A DNA stretch of 64,000 nucleotides from Sinorhizobium sp. B11 (GCA_039725955.1 CP091034.1:3410001-3474000); one strand, 5' to 3'. Positions 43,455 to 52,679 are shown, numbered from the stretch's first letter. The notes: generated by a model not told the origin, from the sequence alone. Translations and numbers: made by a program.

Positions 43455-44143
43455 TGAGCGATGAACAAAACCAACCGAACCGCGCCGAAATCACCCGGGA
43501 AAAGCTGCTTGCCGCAGCACTCGATGTCTTCGGCCGCCATGGCTTCGACGGCACCTCGACACGGCAGCTGAGCGAGGCGGCGGGTGTGAACCTGCAGGCC
43601 ATTCCCTATTATTTCGGCGGCAAGGAAGGGCTCTATATCGCGACGGCGGAATATCTGGTTTCGCGCATCGAGCGTCATGTCGGCGCCCTGCGCCAGCAGA
43701 TCGTCGCGCATATCATGGAGCTCGATGCTACCGGGCAGACGCTGACGGCAGACGATGCCCGCCATTTCCTGACACAGCTTACGGAGACTATGGTCGGCAT
43801 CTTCGTCAGCAAGGAATCGGAGCCCTGGGCGCGTTTCATCACACGCGAACAGATGGAGCCGACGGAGGCTTTCACCCGCATCTACAAGGGCCTGATGGGT
43901 CCGATGATCGAGATGGCGCGACGGCTGATCGGCACCATCCTGCGCGAGGATCCGGCTTCCGAGCATGTGCGCCTGCGCACGCTGGCCTTTGTCGGCAACA
44001 TCATGATCTTCCGCCTCGCCCACGCCGCCGTCCTCGCCCAGATGGAATGGCAATCGGTCGGATCAGAACAACTCCAGAGCCTGCGCAAACTTGCCGCAGA
44101 ACTTGTCGGCCTTTTGGAGCCGGCGAAAGGAAATACCCCATGA
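43454..44143 (+). CDS. CecR/YbiH-type TetR family regulator
   Basis: This 229-residue TetR protein has the helix-turn-helix in GTSTRQLSEAAGVNLQAIPY (about 33-52) followed by YFGGKEGLY, and a C-terminal ligand domain of the CerR/DUF1956 type. In E. coli the CecR gene (formerly ybiH) heads ybhGFSR and controls that ABC exporter; here the same order follows, which supports the assignment. It overlaps the next gene by four bases. Confidence 0.9.
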   Translation: MSDEQNQPNRAEITREKLLAAALDVFGRHGFDGTSTRQLSEAAGVNLQAIPYYFGGKEGLYIATAEYLVSRIERHVGALRQQIVAHIMELDATGQTLTADDARHFLTQLTETMVGIFVSKESEPWARFITREQMEPTEAFTRIYKGLMGPMIEMARRLIGTILREDPASEHVRLRTLAFVGNIMIFRLAHAAVLAQMEWQSVGSEQLQSLRKLAAELVGLLEPAKGNTP

Positions 44144-45147
44144 AACGAATCGTCCCCCTTGCCATCGTTATTCTCGTAGCCGCCGGCGGTGCCGCCTGGT
44201 GGTACGGCCTGCCGCAGAAGTTCGGCTGGCTGCCGGAACGATCAAAGGAATTCGCGCTCTACGGCAATGTCGATATCCGCCAGGTCTCTCTCGGCTTCCG
44301 CGTCAATGGACGGCTGGCCTCGCTCGCCGTCGATGAAGGCGACACGATCAGCAGCGGCCAGGTGCTCGGCAAGCTCGACGCGACACCTTACGAGGCTGCC
44401 GTTACGTCCGCAGAGGCCAATGTCGCCGCCCTGCAGGCCACGCTCGACAAGCTGAAGGCCGGCCCGCGCCAGACGGAAATCGCCCAAGCCCGCGCTGCCT
44501 ATGACGAAAGCATCGCGGCGCTGCACAATGCCAATCTCACCTATGAGCGCGCCCGGCAGCTTCGCCCGCAGGGCAATATCTCGGAAGCGAACCTCGATCT
44601 GGCAACCGCCAATCGCGCAATGGCCGCGGCCCGCTCCGATTCCGCCAACGAAGCGCTGAAGCTGCTGCAGGAAGGCAGCCGCGTGGAAGACATCGATGCA
44701 GCCGATGCCCAGTTGAAGGCAGCGCAATCCGCTCTGGTCTCCGCCCGCATCTCGCTTGCCGATACGGAACTGCGCGCCCCGAATGACGGCGTCATTCTGT
44801 CCCGCGTGCGCGAACCCGGCGCCATCGTCGCGCCCGCCGACAGCGTCTATGTCCTGTCGCTGACGCAACCGGTCTGGGTGCGCAGCTATGTGGCGGAAGG
44901 CGATCTCGGCCGCCTGCATCCCGGCATGAAGGTCCAGGTGACCTCGGATACGCAAGCCGACAAGCCCTATGACGGCACGATCGGCTTCATTTCGCCGGTC
45001 GCCGAGTTCACGCCGAAATCGGTCGAGACGCCGGAACTGCGCACCGATCTCGTCTATCGCCTGCGCATCGTCATCGACAAGCCCGGCCCGGATCTGCGCC
45101 AGGGCATGCCGGTCACCGTGCACTTTCCCTCGCTGGCAGCGCGATGA
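44140..45147 (+). CDS. YbhG-like HlyD family membrane fusion protein
   Basis: An N-terminal membrane anchor (about 4-20, IVPLAIVILVAAGGAAWW) is followed by a biotinyl-lipoyl-like barrel split by a coiled-coil hairpin (about 85-200). The second half has TELRAPNDGVILSRVREPGAIV (about 209-230), a hallmark of HlyD proteins. It bridges the inner-membrane ABC exporter to an outer-membrane channel. Overlaps of four bases on both sides show tight operon coupling. Confidence 0.94.
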   Translation: MKRIVPLAIVILVAAGGAAWWYGLPQKFGWLPERSKEFALYGNVDIRQVSLGFRVNGRLASLAVDEGDTISSGQVLGKLDATPYEAAVTSAEANVAALQATLDKLKAGPRQTEIAQARAAYDESIAALHNANLTYERARQLRPQGNISEANLDLATANRAMAAARSDSANEALKLLQEGSRVEDIDAADAQLKAAQSALVSARISLADTELRAPNDGVILSRVREPGAIVAPADSVYVLSLTQPVWVRSYVAEGDLGRLHPGMKVQVTSDTQADKPYDGTIGFISPVAEFTPKSVETPELRTDLVYRLRIVIDKPGPDLRQGMPVTVHFPSLAAR

Positions 45148-46895
45148 GCCCGGTTCCCTCCAAGGCAGATGAAGCACTGGTCCGGCTTGCCGATGTCACC
45201 AGGCGCTTCGGCGATGCCCCGCCGGCTCTCGATGCCGTCTCCGGCGAGGTCAGGGGCGGCGCCATCACCGGCCTCGTCGGCCCCGACGGCGCCGGCAAGA
45301 CGACGCTGATCCGGCTGATGACCGGCCTCATGCTGCCCGACAGCGGCACTGTCGAGGTGCTGGGCTTCGACACGGCCCGGAACCCGGCCGCCATCCAGGC
45401 CTCGATCGGCTACATGCCGCAGCGCTTCGGCCTCTATGAAGATCTCTCGGTCCAGGAAAACCTCGATCTCTATGCCGATCTGCGCGGCCTGCCGAAGGCC
45501 GAGCGCGCCGCCGCCTTCGACGAGCTTCTGACCTTCACCGACCTGAAGCGTTTCACGACCCGGCTCGCCGGCAAGCTCTCGGGCGGCATGAAGCAGAAGC
45601 TCGGCCTTGCCTGCGCACTCCTGAAAAAGCCGCGCCTGCTGCTGCTCGATGAGCCGGGCGTCGGCGTCGACCCGATCTCGCGCCGCGACCTCTGGAAGAT
45701 GGTCGAAAACCTGACGCAGGAAGGCATCGGCGTGCTCTGGTCCACGGCCTATCTGGATGAGGCCGAAGCCTGCGATCATGTCCTGCTGCTCAACCAGGGA
45801 AAGCTGCTCTTTTCCGGCAAGCCGCACGATCTGACCGGCCGCGTGGAAGACCGTGTCTTCAAGGTCTCCGGCGTCAGCGGCCGCAGGCGCCAGGTCCTCG
45901 CCGAACTGCTGCAGACGAAAGGCGTGATCGACGGCGTCATCCAGGGCGATGCCATCCGCCTCGTGACATCAAAGGATGAGACGCCTGATATCGGCAAAAC
46001 CGGCGGAGCAAAGCTGACACCCACCCCTCCCCGCTTTGAGGATGCCTTCATCGATATGCTTGGCGGCGGCCCCGGCGGGCGCTCCAAGCTTGCAGAGGCT
46101 CAGGGCTCGCCAAGCGAGACGGGCGACCGCCCCGTCATCGAAGCCCATGGCCTGACGAAGCGCTTCGGCGACTTCACCGCCGCCGACAATATCACCTTCG
46201 ATATCGGCCGCGGCGAGATCTTCGGCCTGCTCGGGCCGAACGGTGCCGGCAAATCCACCACCTTCAAGATGCTCTGCGGCCTGCTGAAACCGTCAGGAGG
46301 CGAAGGCCGGGTCGCCGGTTTCGACCTGCGCAAGGATGCCGCCGAGGCGCGCAACCAGCTTGGCTACATGGCGCAGAAATTCTCGCTCTACGGCGATCTC
46401 ACCGTCATGCAGAACCTCGAATTCTTCGCCGGCGTCTATGGCCTCTCCGGCAGCCGTCGCCGCGAGCGCATAGAGCTGATGACCGAGATCTTCGATTTCG
46501 GCCGCCACGGGCGCTATTCGGCCAAGGACCTGCCGCTCGGCCTGAAACAGCGCCTGGCGCTTGCCTGCGCCGTCATGCACGAGCCGCGCGCCCTGTTCCT
46601 GGACGAACCGACCTCCGGCGTCGATCCGATTACCCGGCGCGAATTCTGGACCCATATCAACGCCCTTGTCGAAAAGGGCGTCACCGTGCTGGTGACGACG
46701 CATTTCATGGACGAGGCCGAATATTGCGACCGCATCTCGCTGATCTATCGCGGCCGCTCGATCGCACTCGGCTCGCCCGACGAGTTGAAGGCGCGGGTCG
46801 CCACCGAGGAACAGCCGGACCCGACGATGGAGGATGCCTTCATCGCCCTCGTTCAGGACTCCGAAAAGGGGCAGGAAAAGGAGAAAGCCGCATGA
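45144..46895 (+). CDS. YbhF-like ABC transporter with two ATPase domains
   Basis: This 583-residue protein carries two ABC domains in one chain. The first has Walker A GPDGAGKTT (about 46-54), signature LSGGMKQK and Walker B LLLLDEPGVGVD. The second has GPNGAGKST (about 364-372), a variant signature DLPLGLKQRLAL, and ALFLDEPTSGVD. It is the energising subunit of a drug-type ABC-2 exporter; in E. coli YbhF has the same two-domain form. It overlaps the permease gene by four bases. Confidence 0.95.
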   Translation: MSPVPSKADEALVRLADVTRRFGDAPPALDAVSGEVRGGAITGLVGPDGAGKTTLIRLMTGLMLPDSGTVEVLGFDTARNPAAIQASIGYMPQRFGLYEDLSVQENLDLYADLRGLPKAERAAAFDELLTFTDLKRFTTRLAGKLSGGMKQKLGLACALLKKPRLLLLDEPGVGVDPISRRDLWKMVENLTQEGIGVLWSTAYLDEAEACDHVLLLNQGKLLFSGKPHDLTGRVEDRVFKVSGVSGRRRQVLAELLQTKGVIDGVIQGDAIRLVTSKDETPDIGKTGGAKLTPTPPRFEDAFIDMLGGGPGGRSKLAEAQGSPSETGDRPVIEAHGLTKRFGDFTAADNITFDIGRGEIFGLLGPNGAGKSTTFKMLCGLLKPSGGEGRVAGFDLRKDAAEARNQLGYMAQKFSLYGDLTVMQNLEFFAGVYGLSGSRRRERIELMTEIFDFGRHGRYSAKDLPLGLKQRLALACAVMHEPRALFLDEPTSGVDPITRREFWTHINALVEKGVTVLVTTHFMDEAEYCDRISLIYRGRSIALGSPDELKARVATEEQPDPTMEDAFIALVQDSEKGQEKEKAA

Positions 46896-48016
46896 GCGCT
46901 TCCTCCCGCAGCCGCCGCTTCATCGCCCTCGTCCGCAAGGAGAGCTATCAGGCGATCCGCGACCCCAGCACCATCCTCATCGCCTTCGTGCTGCCGTTGA
47001 TCCTGCTCTTCCTCTTCGGCTACGGCGTGTCACTCGATACGACCCGCACCCGCATCGGCCTCGTTCTGGAGCAGGCGACGCCGCTGACGCAGGATCTCGC
47101 GGCAAGCTTCCAGGCCTCGCGCTACTTCTCCGTCACCGTTGGCCGCGACCGGCGCATGTTCGAAGACGATCTCGTGCTCGGCAATGTGCGGGGCATCGCC
47201 GTCATTCCCGCCGATTTCGCCACGGACTACGCCGCCGGCAATCACCCGCAGATCCAGGTCCTCGTCGACGGCTCCGACCCCAACACCGCCAATTTCGTCC
47301 AGAACTATGTGCAGGGTGCGGTCGCCAACTGGGAGCGCCAGCGCCAGTCCGAAACGGTCGCCGCCGGTCCGCCCATCTCGATCGAGCAGCGCTTCTGGTT
47401 CAATCCCGAGCTGACCAGCCGCAACTTCCTCGTCCCCGGCTCGATCGCGATCGTCATGACGCTCGTCGGCACGCTCTTGACCTCGCTGGTCGTCGCCCGC
47501 GAATGGGAGCGCGGCACGATGGAAGCGATGATGGCGACGCCGGTGACATCGGCCGAATTGCTCGCCGGCAAGATCCTCCCCTATTTCCTGCTCGGCCTTG
47601 CCTCCATGACGCTCTGCGTGCTGCTCGCCGTCTTCCTGTTCGGCGTGCCGTTTCGCGGTTCCGTCATCGCGCTCTATGCGCTCTCTGCCGCCTTTCTCAT
47701 CCCGGCGCTCGGCCAGGGCCTGTTGATTTCGACGGCGACCAAGAACCAGTTCCTCGCGTCGCAGCTTGCGCTGATCTCCGCCTTCCTGCCGGCCTTCCTG
47801 CTCTCGGGCTTTCTCTTCGAGATCAATTCCATGCCTGAAATCATCCAGTGGATCACCATCATCGTGCCGGCGCGTTATCTCATCCCCAGCCTGCAGACAG
47901 TCTTTCTGGCCGGCGATATCTGGCCGATGTTTGCCCGCGCGATCACCGTGATGCTCACGATCGGCGGCATCATGTTCCTGCTGGCTGCCCGCAGCACCAG
48001 AAAGAGGATCGGCTGA
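46892..48016 (+). CDS. YbhS-like ABC-2 transporter permease
   Basis: This 374-residue permease has the ABC-2 pattern: one N-terminal helix (about 23-45), a periplasmic loop of about 130 residues with the SDPNTANFVQNYV region, then five helices from about 180, including the EWERGTMEAMMATPVTSAEL coupling segment (about 208-227). It pairs with the next gene as the transmembrane part of the YbhFSR exporter. Overlap with the ATPase gene, then two bases to the next. Confidence 0.94.
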   Translation: MSASSRSRRFIALVRKESYQAIRDPSTILIAFVLPLILLFLFGYGVSLDTTRTRIGLVLEQATPLTQDLAASFQASRYFSVTVGRDRRMFEDDLVLGNVRGIAVIPADFATDYAAGNHPQIQVLVDGSDPNTANFVQNYVQGAVANWERQRQSETVAAGPPISIEQRFWFNPELTSRNFLVPGSIAIVMTLVGTLLTSLVVAREWERGTMEAMMATPVTSAELLAGKILPYFLLGLASMTLCVLLAVFLFGVPFRGSVIALYALSAAFLIPALGQGLLISTATKNQFLASQLALISAFLPAFLLSGFLFEINSMPEIIQWITIIVPARYLIPSLQTVFLAGDIWPMFARAITVMLTIGGIMFLLAARSTRKRIG

Positions 48017-48017
48017 G

Positions 48018-49130
48018 ATGTGGTGGACCCGGCTGAAAGCCCTCATCATCAAGGAACTGCTGGCCGTACTGCGTGATCCCAAGGGTCGCTTCGTGCTCAT
48101 CGTGCCGCCCGTCATGCAGCTTCTCGTCTTTTCCTATGCGGCGACGCTCGAGGTGCGCAATGTCGATGTCATGGTGCTGAACCGCGACAGCGGCCATTGG
48201 GGGCAGGAACTGATAGAGCGCATCCACGGATCGCCGACCTTCCGCCGCATCGACACAGCAGACAATCAGACCGATATCCGCGAAGCCATCGATGGTCAGT
48301 CGGTCATTGCCGCAATCGAGATCGGCCCCGATTTCTCCCGTAATATCGAGGCGGGCATTCCGGCTGATCTTCAGATCATCCTCGACGGCCGCCGCTCCAA
48401 CGCCTCGCAGATCGTCTCCGGCTATCTCACCCAGATCGGTATGACGCTCTCGGCCGAGACGCCGGCAGGCCAGCGCGCTATGGCCAAAACAGTGGCGACC
48501 GTGCCGCGCAACTGGTTCAATGCCAACCTCACCTATCAATGGTTCATGGTGCCGAACCTGATCGCCAGCATCGCGCTCCTCATCGGTCTCATCGTCACCG
48601 CGCTGTCGATTGCCCGCGAGAGGGAACTCGGCACCTTCGATCAGCTGATGGTCTCGCCGCTGCGCGTCCATGAAATCCTGGTCGGCAAGCTCATTCCGCC
48701 AATGATGATCGGCCTCTTCCACATGACGCTCTATATCCTGGCGGCGTTATTCATCTTCGGCGTGCCGCTCAGGGGATCGCTCTTGCTGCTCTATGGCAGC
48801 TCGATCTTCTATCTGGGTTCGGTCGCCGGCCTCGGCCTCTTCATCTCGGCGCTATCGATGACGCAGCAGCAGGCAATCCTCGGCGCCTTCCTGTTCATGG
48901 TGCCGGCCATGCTGCTGTCGGGTTTCGCAACCCCGATCGAGAACATGCCGGCATGGCTGCAGCCGGTGACGACAATTAATCCGCTGCGTTATTTCCTCAT
49001 CATCGTCAAAGGCGTCTTCCTCAAGGATCTTCCCGCGGAGGAAGTGCTGAACCAGACGATTCCGCTGGCCCTGATCGCGACCGCAACCCTCGGCGCCGCC
49101 GCCTGGCTGTTCCGCCGCAGGCTGGAATAG
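48018..49130 (+). CDS. YbhR-like ABC-2 transporter permease
   Basis: This second ABC-2 permease (370 aa) resembles the preceding one in layout: N-terminal helix (about 28-45), a large extracytoplasmic domain, and C-terminal helices with ARERELGTFDQLMVSPLRVHEIL (about 195-218) as coupling motif. In E. coli, YbhFSR exports drugs such as cefoperazone-like compounds and may move Na+/Li+; the substrate here is unknown. The gene ends the operon. Confidence 0.94.
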   Translation: MWWTRLKALIIKELLAVLRDPKGRFVLIVPPVMQLLVFSYAATLEVRNVDVMVLNRDSGHWGQELIERIHGSPTFRRIDTADNQTDIREAIDGQSVIAAIEIGPDFSRNIEAGIPADLQIILDGRRSNASQIVSGYLTQIGMTLSAETPAGQRAMAKTVATVPRNWFNANLTYQWFMVPNLIASIALLIGLIVTALSIARERELGTFDQLMVSPLRVHEILVGKLIPPMMIGLFHMTLYILAALFIFGVPLRGSLLLLYGSSIFYLGSVAGLGLFISALSMTQQQAILGAFLFMVPAMLLSGFATPIENMPAWLQPVTTINPLRYFLIIVKGVFLKDLPAEEVLNQTIPLALIATATLGAAAWLFRRRLE

Positions 49131-49223
49131 CCATCTCACGCACTATAACCCACACGGCCAATCCGTGACCCCTGCGATCAGGAACAACGACTGATCCGGC
49201 TCGTTTCCTCAACGCAAACCAAG

Positions 49224-49318
49224 GCAATTTCCACGGCGCTCACCTGCCCGGAATTGCTGAAGAAGCAATGAGATAGAGCATTTCCGTCTTTCCCCGAAAA
49301 ACGCAAATGCTCTCGATC
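49224..49318 (+). repeat. rhizobial dispersed repeat, copy 3 (diverged)
   Basis: The outer inverse ends (GCAATTTCCACGGCG / GCCCGGAATTGC) and the GAGATAGAGCATTTCCGTC part match the other copies, but the middle is shorter. An inner palindrome GAGCATTT...AAATGCTC closes it. Confidence 0.7.
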
Positions 49319-49332
49319 CAAGGAGTATCAAA

Positions 49333-49728
49333 ATGTATAAGATTATTCTCGTTTCCGGCGCGCTGGCGCTTTCGTCGCTCGCCACCAATGCGATGGCCGA
49401 CGGAGCGGTGACGGGTGCAGCCGGCGGCGCAATCACCGGCGCCATTGTCGGCGGCCCCGTGGGCGCTGCAATTGGCGGCGTGGCAGGCGGTGTCGCCGGC
49501 GCTGTTGTCGATCCGCCGCCGCGCGAGGTCGTAACCTATGTCCAGCAGCAGCCGGCCCCGCCGTCGGCAGTGGTGGTGCAGCAGCCGATCGTCGTCGGCA
49601 AACCGCTGCCATCAGATGTCCAGGTGATCCCGGTGCCGGATAATCCGCGCTATGCCTATACCGTCATCAACGATCGCCATGTGATCGTCGAGCCGCAGAC
49701 CCATCGCGTGGTTCAGGTGATCGAATAA
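49333..49728 (+). CDS. DUF1236-like exported protein with glycine zipper
   Basis: This 131-residue protein has a signal peptide (about 1-22, ending AMADG). A glycine-zipper stretch follows (GAAGGAITGAIVGGPVGAAIG at about 28-48, split by repeated G-x3-G), then a proline/glutamine linker and a DUF1236-type C-terminus with YTVINDRHVIVEP (about 108-120). Glycine-zipper segments usually insert into membranes. Function unknown; common in Rhizobiales. Confidence 0.85.
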   Translation: MYKIILVSGALALSSLATNAMADGAVTGAAGGAITGAIVGGPVGAAIGGVAGGVAGAVVDPPPREVVTYVQQQPAPPSAVVVQQPIVVGKPLPSDVQVIPVPDNPRYAYTVINDRHVIVEPQTHRVVQVIE

Positions 49729-49733
49729 ACGCA

Positions 49734-49763
49734 AAAGGCCCCGCTTTTCGGCGGGGCCTCTTT
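49734..49763 (+). terminator. intrinsic terminator after DUF1236-like gene
   Basis: AGGCCCCGC and its inverse GCGGGGCCT form a 9-bp GC-rich stem with a six-base loop, just after the stop at 49728, followed by CTTTC. A-run before and T-run after suggest function in both directions for the convergent cupin gene. Confidence 0.88.
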
Positions 49764-49784
49764 CATGCGCAGTTTTCAGAAATG

Positions 49785-50222
49785 TCAGGGCTTGCGCGGC
49801 GTCGTCAGAGCCGCGTCAGCGGTATCGACCACGAACACGGCGAGCAGCTTTGCCGGTTTCGTCTTGCTGGCATTGGCGCTGACATCGTGCCGGTCGCCGG
49901 GAAGTTCCGTGAAGTTCATTCCCTTGGTGAAGGTCTTCACCTCGCCACCATTCACCCCGCTCAAAATGGCGCCTTCGAGAACGGTCGCATAGATAAGCGC
50001 CGATTTGGCATGGGTATGCGCCGAGCTGTAGCCGCCGGGCTCGTACTCGACCAGGACACCTTTCACGCTCTTGCCCGGAACATCCGGAAGCGCGTGCGCG
50101 TAAACCTCCGTCACTTTCGCGCCCTTCGACTCGTAGACGAGTTCACCCTTGGTGAGGTCGTGCGCCGAGGCGACGGTGACCGGCAGAACGAGTGCCATCA
50201 TGGCATAAAGGATCGTTTTCAT
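49785..50222 (-). CDS. exported cupin domain protein
   Basis: This starts at 50222 (MKTILYAMMALV) with a signal peptide cleaved near VASAH (about residue 20). A single cupin domain follows with HTHAKSALIYATVLEG (about 67-82), where the two His and a later His (GDRHDVSA) would bind a metal. The ATG overlaps the stop of the oxidoreductase gene by one base, so the two form an operon with the Rrf2-type regulator. The substrate is unknown. Confidence 0.88.
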   Translation of the reverse strand: MKTILYAMMALVLPVTVASAHDLTKGELVYESKGAKVTEVYAHALPDVPGKSVKGVLVEYEPGGYSSAHTHAKSALIYATVLEGAILSGVNGGEVKTFTKGMNFTELPGDRHDVSANASKTKPAKLLAVFVVDTADAALTTPRKP

Positions 50223-51004
50223 TATGCTTTCTCCACTTGCGATGCATGTTTCTGGTGGCGGAGCCAATCCGCAAGCGCGGTCTGCCCCTGCATGAAGGCG
50301 CCCGTCGGAACGAGCGAGGTGGCCGTGACCGGCGCCCCGAAATAGCCAAGGGCTGCATCGACACCGACGGTGCGGCTGTCGCCCTTTGCTGCCAGGTATG
50401 TCCGCATAAGTTCGCCAAAGCCGGCGCGGTCCGGGCCGGCAAGGTCGACGATGCCATTATGCGGCTTGCCAAGCGCAACGCTCACCAATGCCGCCGCGAC
50501 ATCATCAGCCGCAATCGGCTGGAACTGGATATCGGGGACGTTTACCGCGCCGTCAGCGGAATAGGCCTCGGCCAGCGTCTCCATGAACTCGTGGAACTGC
50601 GTCGCGCGAACGATCGTATAGTCCTGGCCGGAGGCCTGCACCGCATCTTCCTGCGCCTGCTTGCCGCTCACATAGGGATTGCCCGAGAGCTCGCTGGTGC
50701 CCACGATGGACAGGACGACATGGTGGCGAACGCTGGCCGATTTCTCGGCTGCGGTCAGGTTGCGGGTGGAGGTCGCAAAGAAATTGCGAATGACCGGCTC
50801 GTCGTAGGAAACGATGTTGGAGACGTCGATGACGGCATCCGCCCCTGAAAGAGCGGCTTCGAGCCCCTCGCCGGTAAAGGCATTGATCCCGTTTCTGGAG
50901 CTGGCGACGACGACCTCGTGCCCGGCATTGCGCAGAATGGTGACTGCCCTGGAGCCGACGAGGCCCGTGCCGCCGATAACGACGACCTTCTTGGACGTGC
51001 TCAT
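50222..51004 (-). CDS. NAD(P)-binding (NmrA/SDR atypical) oxidoreductase
   Basis: This 260-residue protein has the atypical-SDR motif GGTGLVGSR (about 11-19) for dinucleotide binding and a strand-helix pattern like NmrA/isoflavone reductase-type proteins (VDLAGPDRAGFGEL late). No classical YxxxK is visible at the normal spot. It is co-transcribed with the downstream cupin gene and the Rrf2 regulator 12 bases upstream, suggesting a redox-responsive set. Confidence 0.9.
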   Translation of the reverse strand: MSTSKKVVVIGGTGLVGSRAVTILRNAGHEVVVASSRNGINAFTGEGLEAALSGADAVIDVSNIVSYDEPVIRNFFATSTRNLTAAEKSASVRHHVVLSIVGTSELSGNPYVSGKQAQEDAVQASGQDYTIVRATQFHEFMETLAEAYSADGAVNVPDIQFQPIAADDVAAALVSVALGKPHNGIVDLAGPDRAGFGELMRTYLAAKGDSRTVGVDAALGYFGAPVTATSLVPTGAFMQGQTALADWLRHQKHASQVEKA

Positions 51005-51015
51005 TGTAGCTTCTC

Positions 51016-51528
51016 CTATGACGAGGCCCGATTGCCCGTCTTTCTTTCGTTGAGTTCAAGGAAAGCGCAGCCGCGGGCGGCGATACCGCCATCGTCGTCT
51101 GCCATGACATCAGCCGCGATGTCTGCGATGGTCACTTTGGCGAGTTCGGCGCGATAAGCCTTCTCGGCCTTCAGCATTGCGGCATTGATCTGGCAGGGCT
51201 TGGTGAAGTACCGCCCCGGCAGAGGATTGGGTCCGCGCTGGCGGATCTCGGCACAGCGGAAGGCCGGTGCGGGACCTTCCACCGCCAGCACGACGTCGAG
51301 GAGAGTGATCTCCTCCTTCGCCCTCGCCAGCCTGTATCCGCCCTTCGGCCCCGGCGTCGTCACGAGCAGCCCGGCGCCCGACAATGCCTGCAGATGCTTC
51401 AGCAAGTAGCTTGGGGAAACCCCGTGAAGCTCCGCAAGTGCTGCCGCCAACAGCACCCCCTCCTCCGACAATCCGGAGAGGAAAGTCACACAATGAATTG
51501 CCTGCTCTACGCCGTCGCTGAGTTTCAT
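51016..51528 (-). CDS. Rrf2 family transcriptional regulator
   Basis: This 170-residue Rrf2-type winged-helix protein has the recognition region VSPSYLLKHLQALSGAGLL (about 37-55) and the wing GPKGGYRLAR (about 60-69). Iron-sulphur members such as IscR carry three Cys in a C-x(5)-C-x(7)-C loop; here only scattered cysteines (FRCAEI and KPCQIN) are seen, so cluster binding is doubtful. It heads the operon with the oxidoreductase and cupin genes. Confidence 0.9.
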   Translation of the reverse strand: MKLSDGVEQAIHCVTFLSGLSEEGVLLAAALAELHGVSPSYLLKHLQALSGAGLLVTTPGPKGGYRLARAKEEITLLDVVLAVEGPAPAFRCAEIRQRGPNPLPGRYFTKPCQINAAMLKAEKAYRAELAKVTIADIAADVMADDDGGIAARGCAFLELNERKTGNRASS

Positions 51529-51650
51529 GTGCCGTCTCCAATCATGGATAAACTTTATCCGCGATTTAGAGCGTCGTCAATATGCCCGGAGTGAACGATG
51601 CGTTCAGCGAAGTTTCCACGCGGAACGGGCGCGCAATTCCGGTCAGCGAA

Positions 51651-51683
51651 TAAAAGAAAAAGGCCCCGCATTTGCAGGGCCTT
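51651..51683 (-). terminator. intrinsic terminator for the hydroxylase gene
   Basis: On the minus strand AAGGCCCTGC-AAAT-GCGGGGCCTT (one internal mismatch) is followed by a T-rich run TTTCTTTTATT. It lies about 40 bases past the stop of the 51723-52556 gene. Confidence 0.88.
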
Positions 51684-51722
51684 AAGCAGGTGCACGACAT
51701 CGAAAAGGCGGGAGGTCTTGTC

Positions 51723-52556
51723 CTAACCGCGATTGCGCAGCGCTTCCGCCTGCGCGTAGAACTTCTTTTCCCACTCCTTGTGATTATCGAGCCCTTCGCG
51801 GATGAACGGCGTGAAAATCGCAAGATTGAGCAGGGCCCAGTTGATTAGCCGGGCCGGGAATTTCAGCGGCTTGACGAAATCGATGAAGAGAACGACGCGC
51901 GTCTTGTCCGTGTGGTTCCACGCTTCATGCTCGTAGGCATCGTCGAAGATCAGCGCCTTGCCTTCCTGCCAGTGGCAGATCTGGTCCTTGACGCGAATGG
52001 CAAGCTTGTCAGCCGGCTCTGGCACGATCATGCCGAGATGCAGGCGCAGCACGCCATTATAGGGGCCGCGATGCGCCGGCAGGTGTTTGCCGGGTTCGAA
52101 GATCGAAAACATCGCAGTCTTCAGGCCGGGGATCTTCTGCACCGCCTTCCAGGTTTCCGGGCAGGCCTGGATGTTCTGCTCGGACTTCACCCCGAAACCG
52201 ACGAGAAAGAAGGTTTTCCAGCGATTGTCCTTGGAGATGGTCTGCACGTCGGTGGAGATTTCCTGGAAGCTCGGCAGCTCGCTCTGGCGCACCAGCACGC
52301 GGTCGAGTTCGGCGCGGATCTGCGGCCAGGCCTTCTCGACCTCCTTCGCCCAGGGAAAGGCGGCATTGTCGTAAACCGGCGGATTGCCGAGTTTGGCATA
52401 TTTGAAATTCAGGCCCTCGGCCCATGCGACGATGCCCATGAAGAAGCGCGTGATAGCGCTCGGCCGGTCCATGGGAGAGATCCCGGCAGTGGCAAAGTCT
52501 TGTGTCTCGGGGGCGGTTTTTGCGGGAAGATGTGTATTGGCGATAATGTCAGTCAT
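51723..52556 (-). CDS. aspartyl/asparaginyl beta-hydroxylase family protein (LpxO-like)
   Basis: This 277-residue protein has the double-stranded beta-helix hydroxylase core: PAHRGPYNGVLRLHLGMIVP (about 161-180) with the first iron His, then LIFDDAYEHEAWNHTDKTRVVLFID (about 202-226, shown here as two pieces: EHEAWN and RVVLF) with the second His and the 2-oxoglutarate Arg. LpxO-type enzymes of this group hydroxylate lipid A acyl chains at the inner membrane; a C-terminal hydrophobic part (LINWALLNLAIFTPF) agrees. Which substrate it uses is open. Confidence 0.9.
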   Translation of the reverse strand: MTDIIANTHLPAKTAPETQDFATAGISPMDRPSAITRFFMGIVAWAEGLNFKYAKLGNPPVYDNAAFPWAKEVEKAWPQIRAELDRVLVRQSELPSFQEISTDVQTISKDNRWKTFFLVGFGVKSEQNIQACPETWKAVQKIPGLKTAMFSIFEPGKHLPAHRGPYNGVLRLHLGMIVPEPADKLAIRVKDQICHWQEGKALIFDDAYEHEAWNHTDKTRVVLFIDFVKPLKFPARLINWALLNLAIFTPFIREGLDNHKEWEKKFYAQAEALRNRG

Positions 52557-52575
52557 GTGTTTTCCGTTGCCGACT

Positions 52576-52679
52576 AGAGCAATTCCAGCAAAAATGCACA
52601 GCGGCTTTGCATCCGGAATTGCGTCTTAACGAAGAAAAGCGCGCTTCCGTATTTTTGAAGAAAAACGGAAATGCTTGAG
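52576..52679 (-). repeat. rhizobial dispersed repeat, copy 4
   Basis: It begins AGAGCAATTCCAGCAAAAAT, then GCACAGCGGCTTTGCATCCG and GAATTGCG, and ends with CGTATTTTTGAAGAAAAACG, an inner hairpin. It fills a good part of the 298-base gap 52557-52854; otherwise I see no gene there. Confidence 0.85.
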
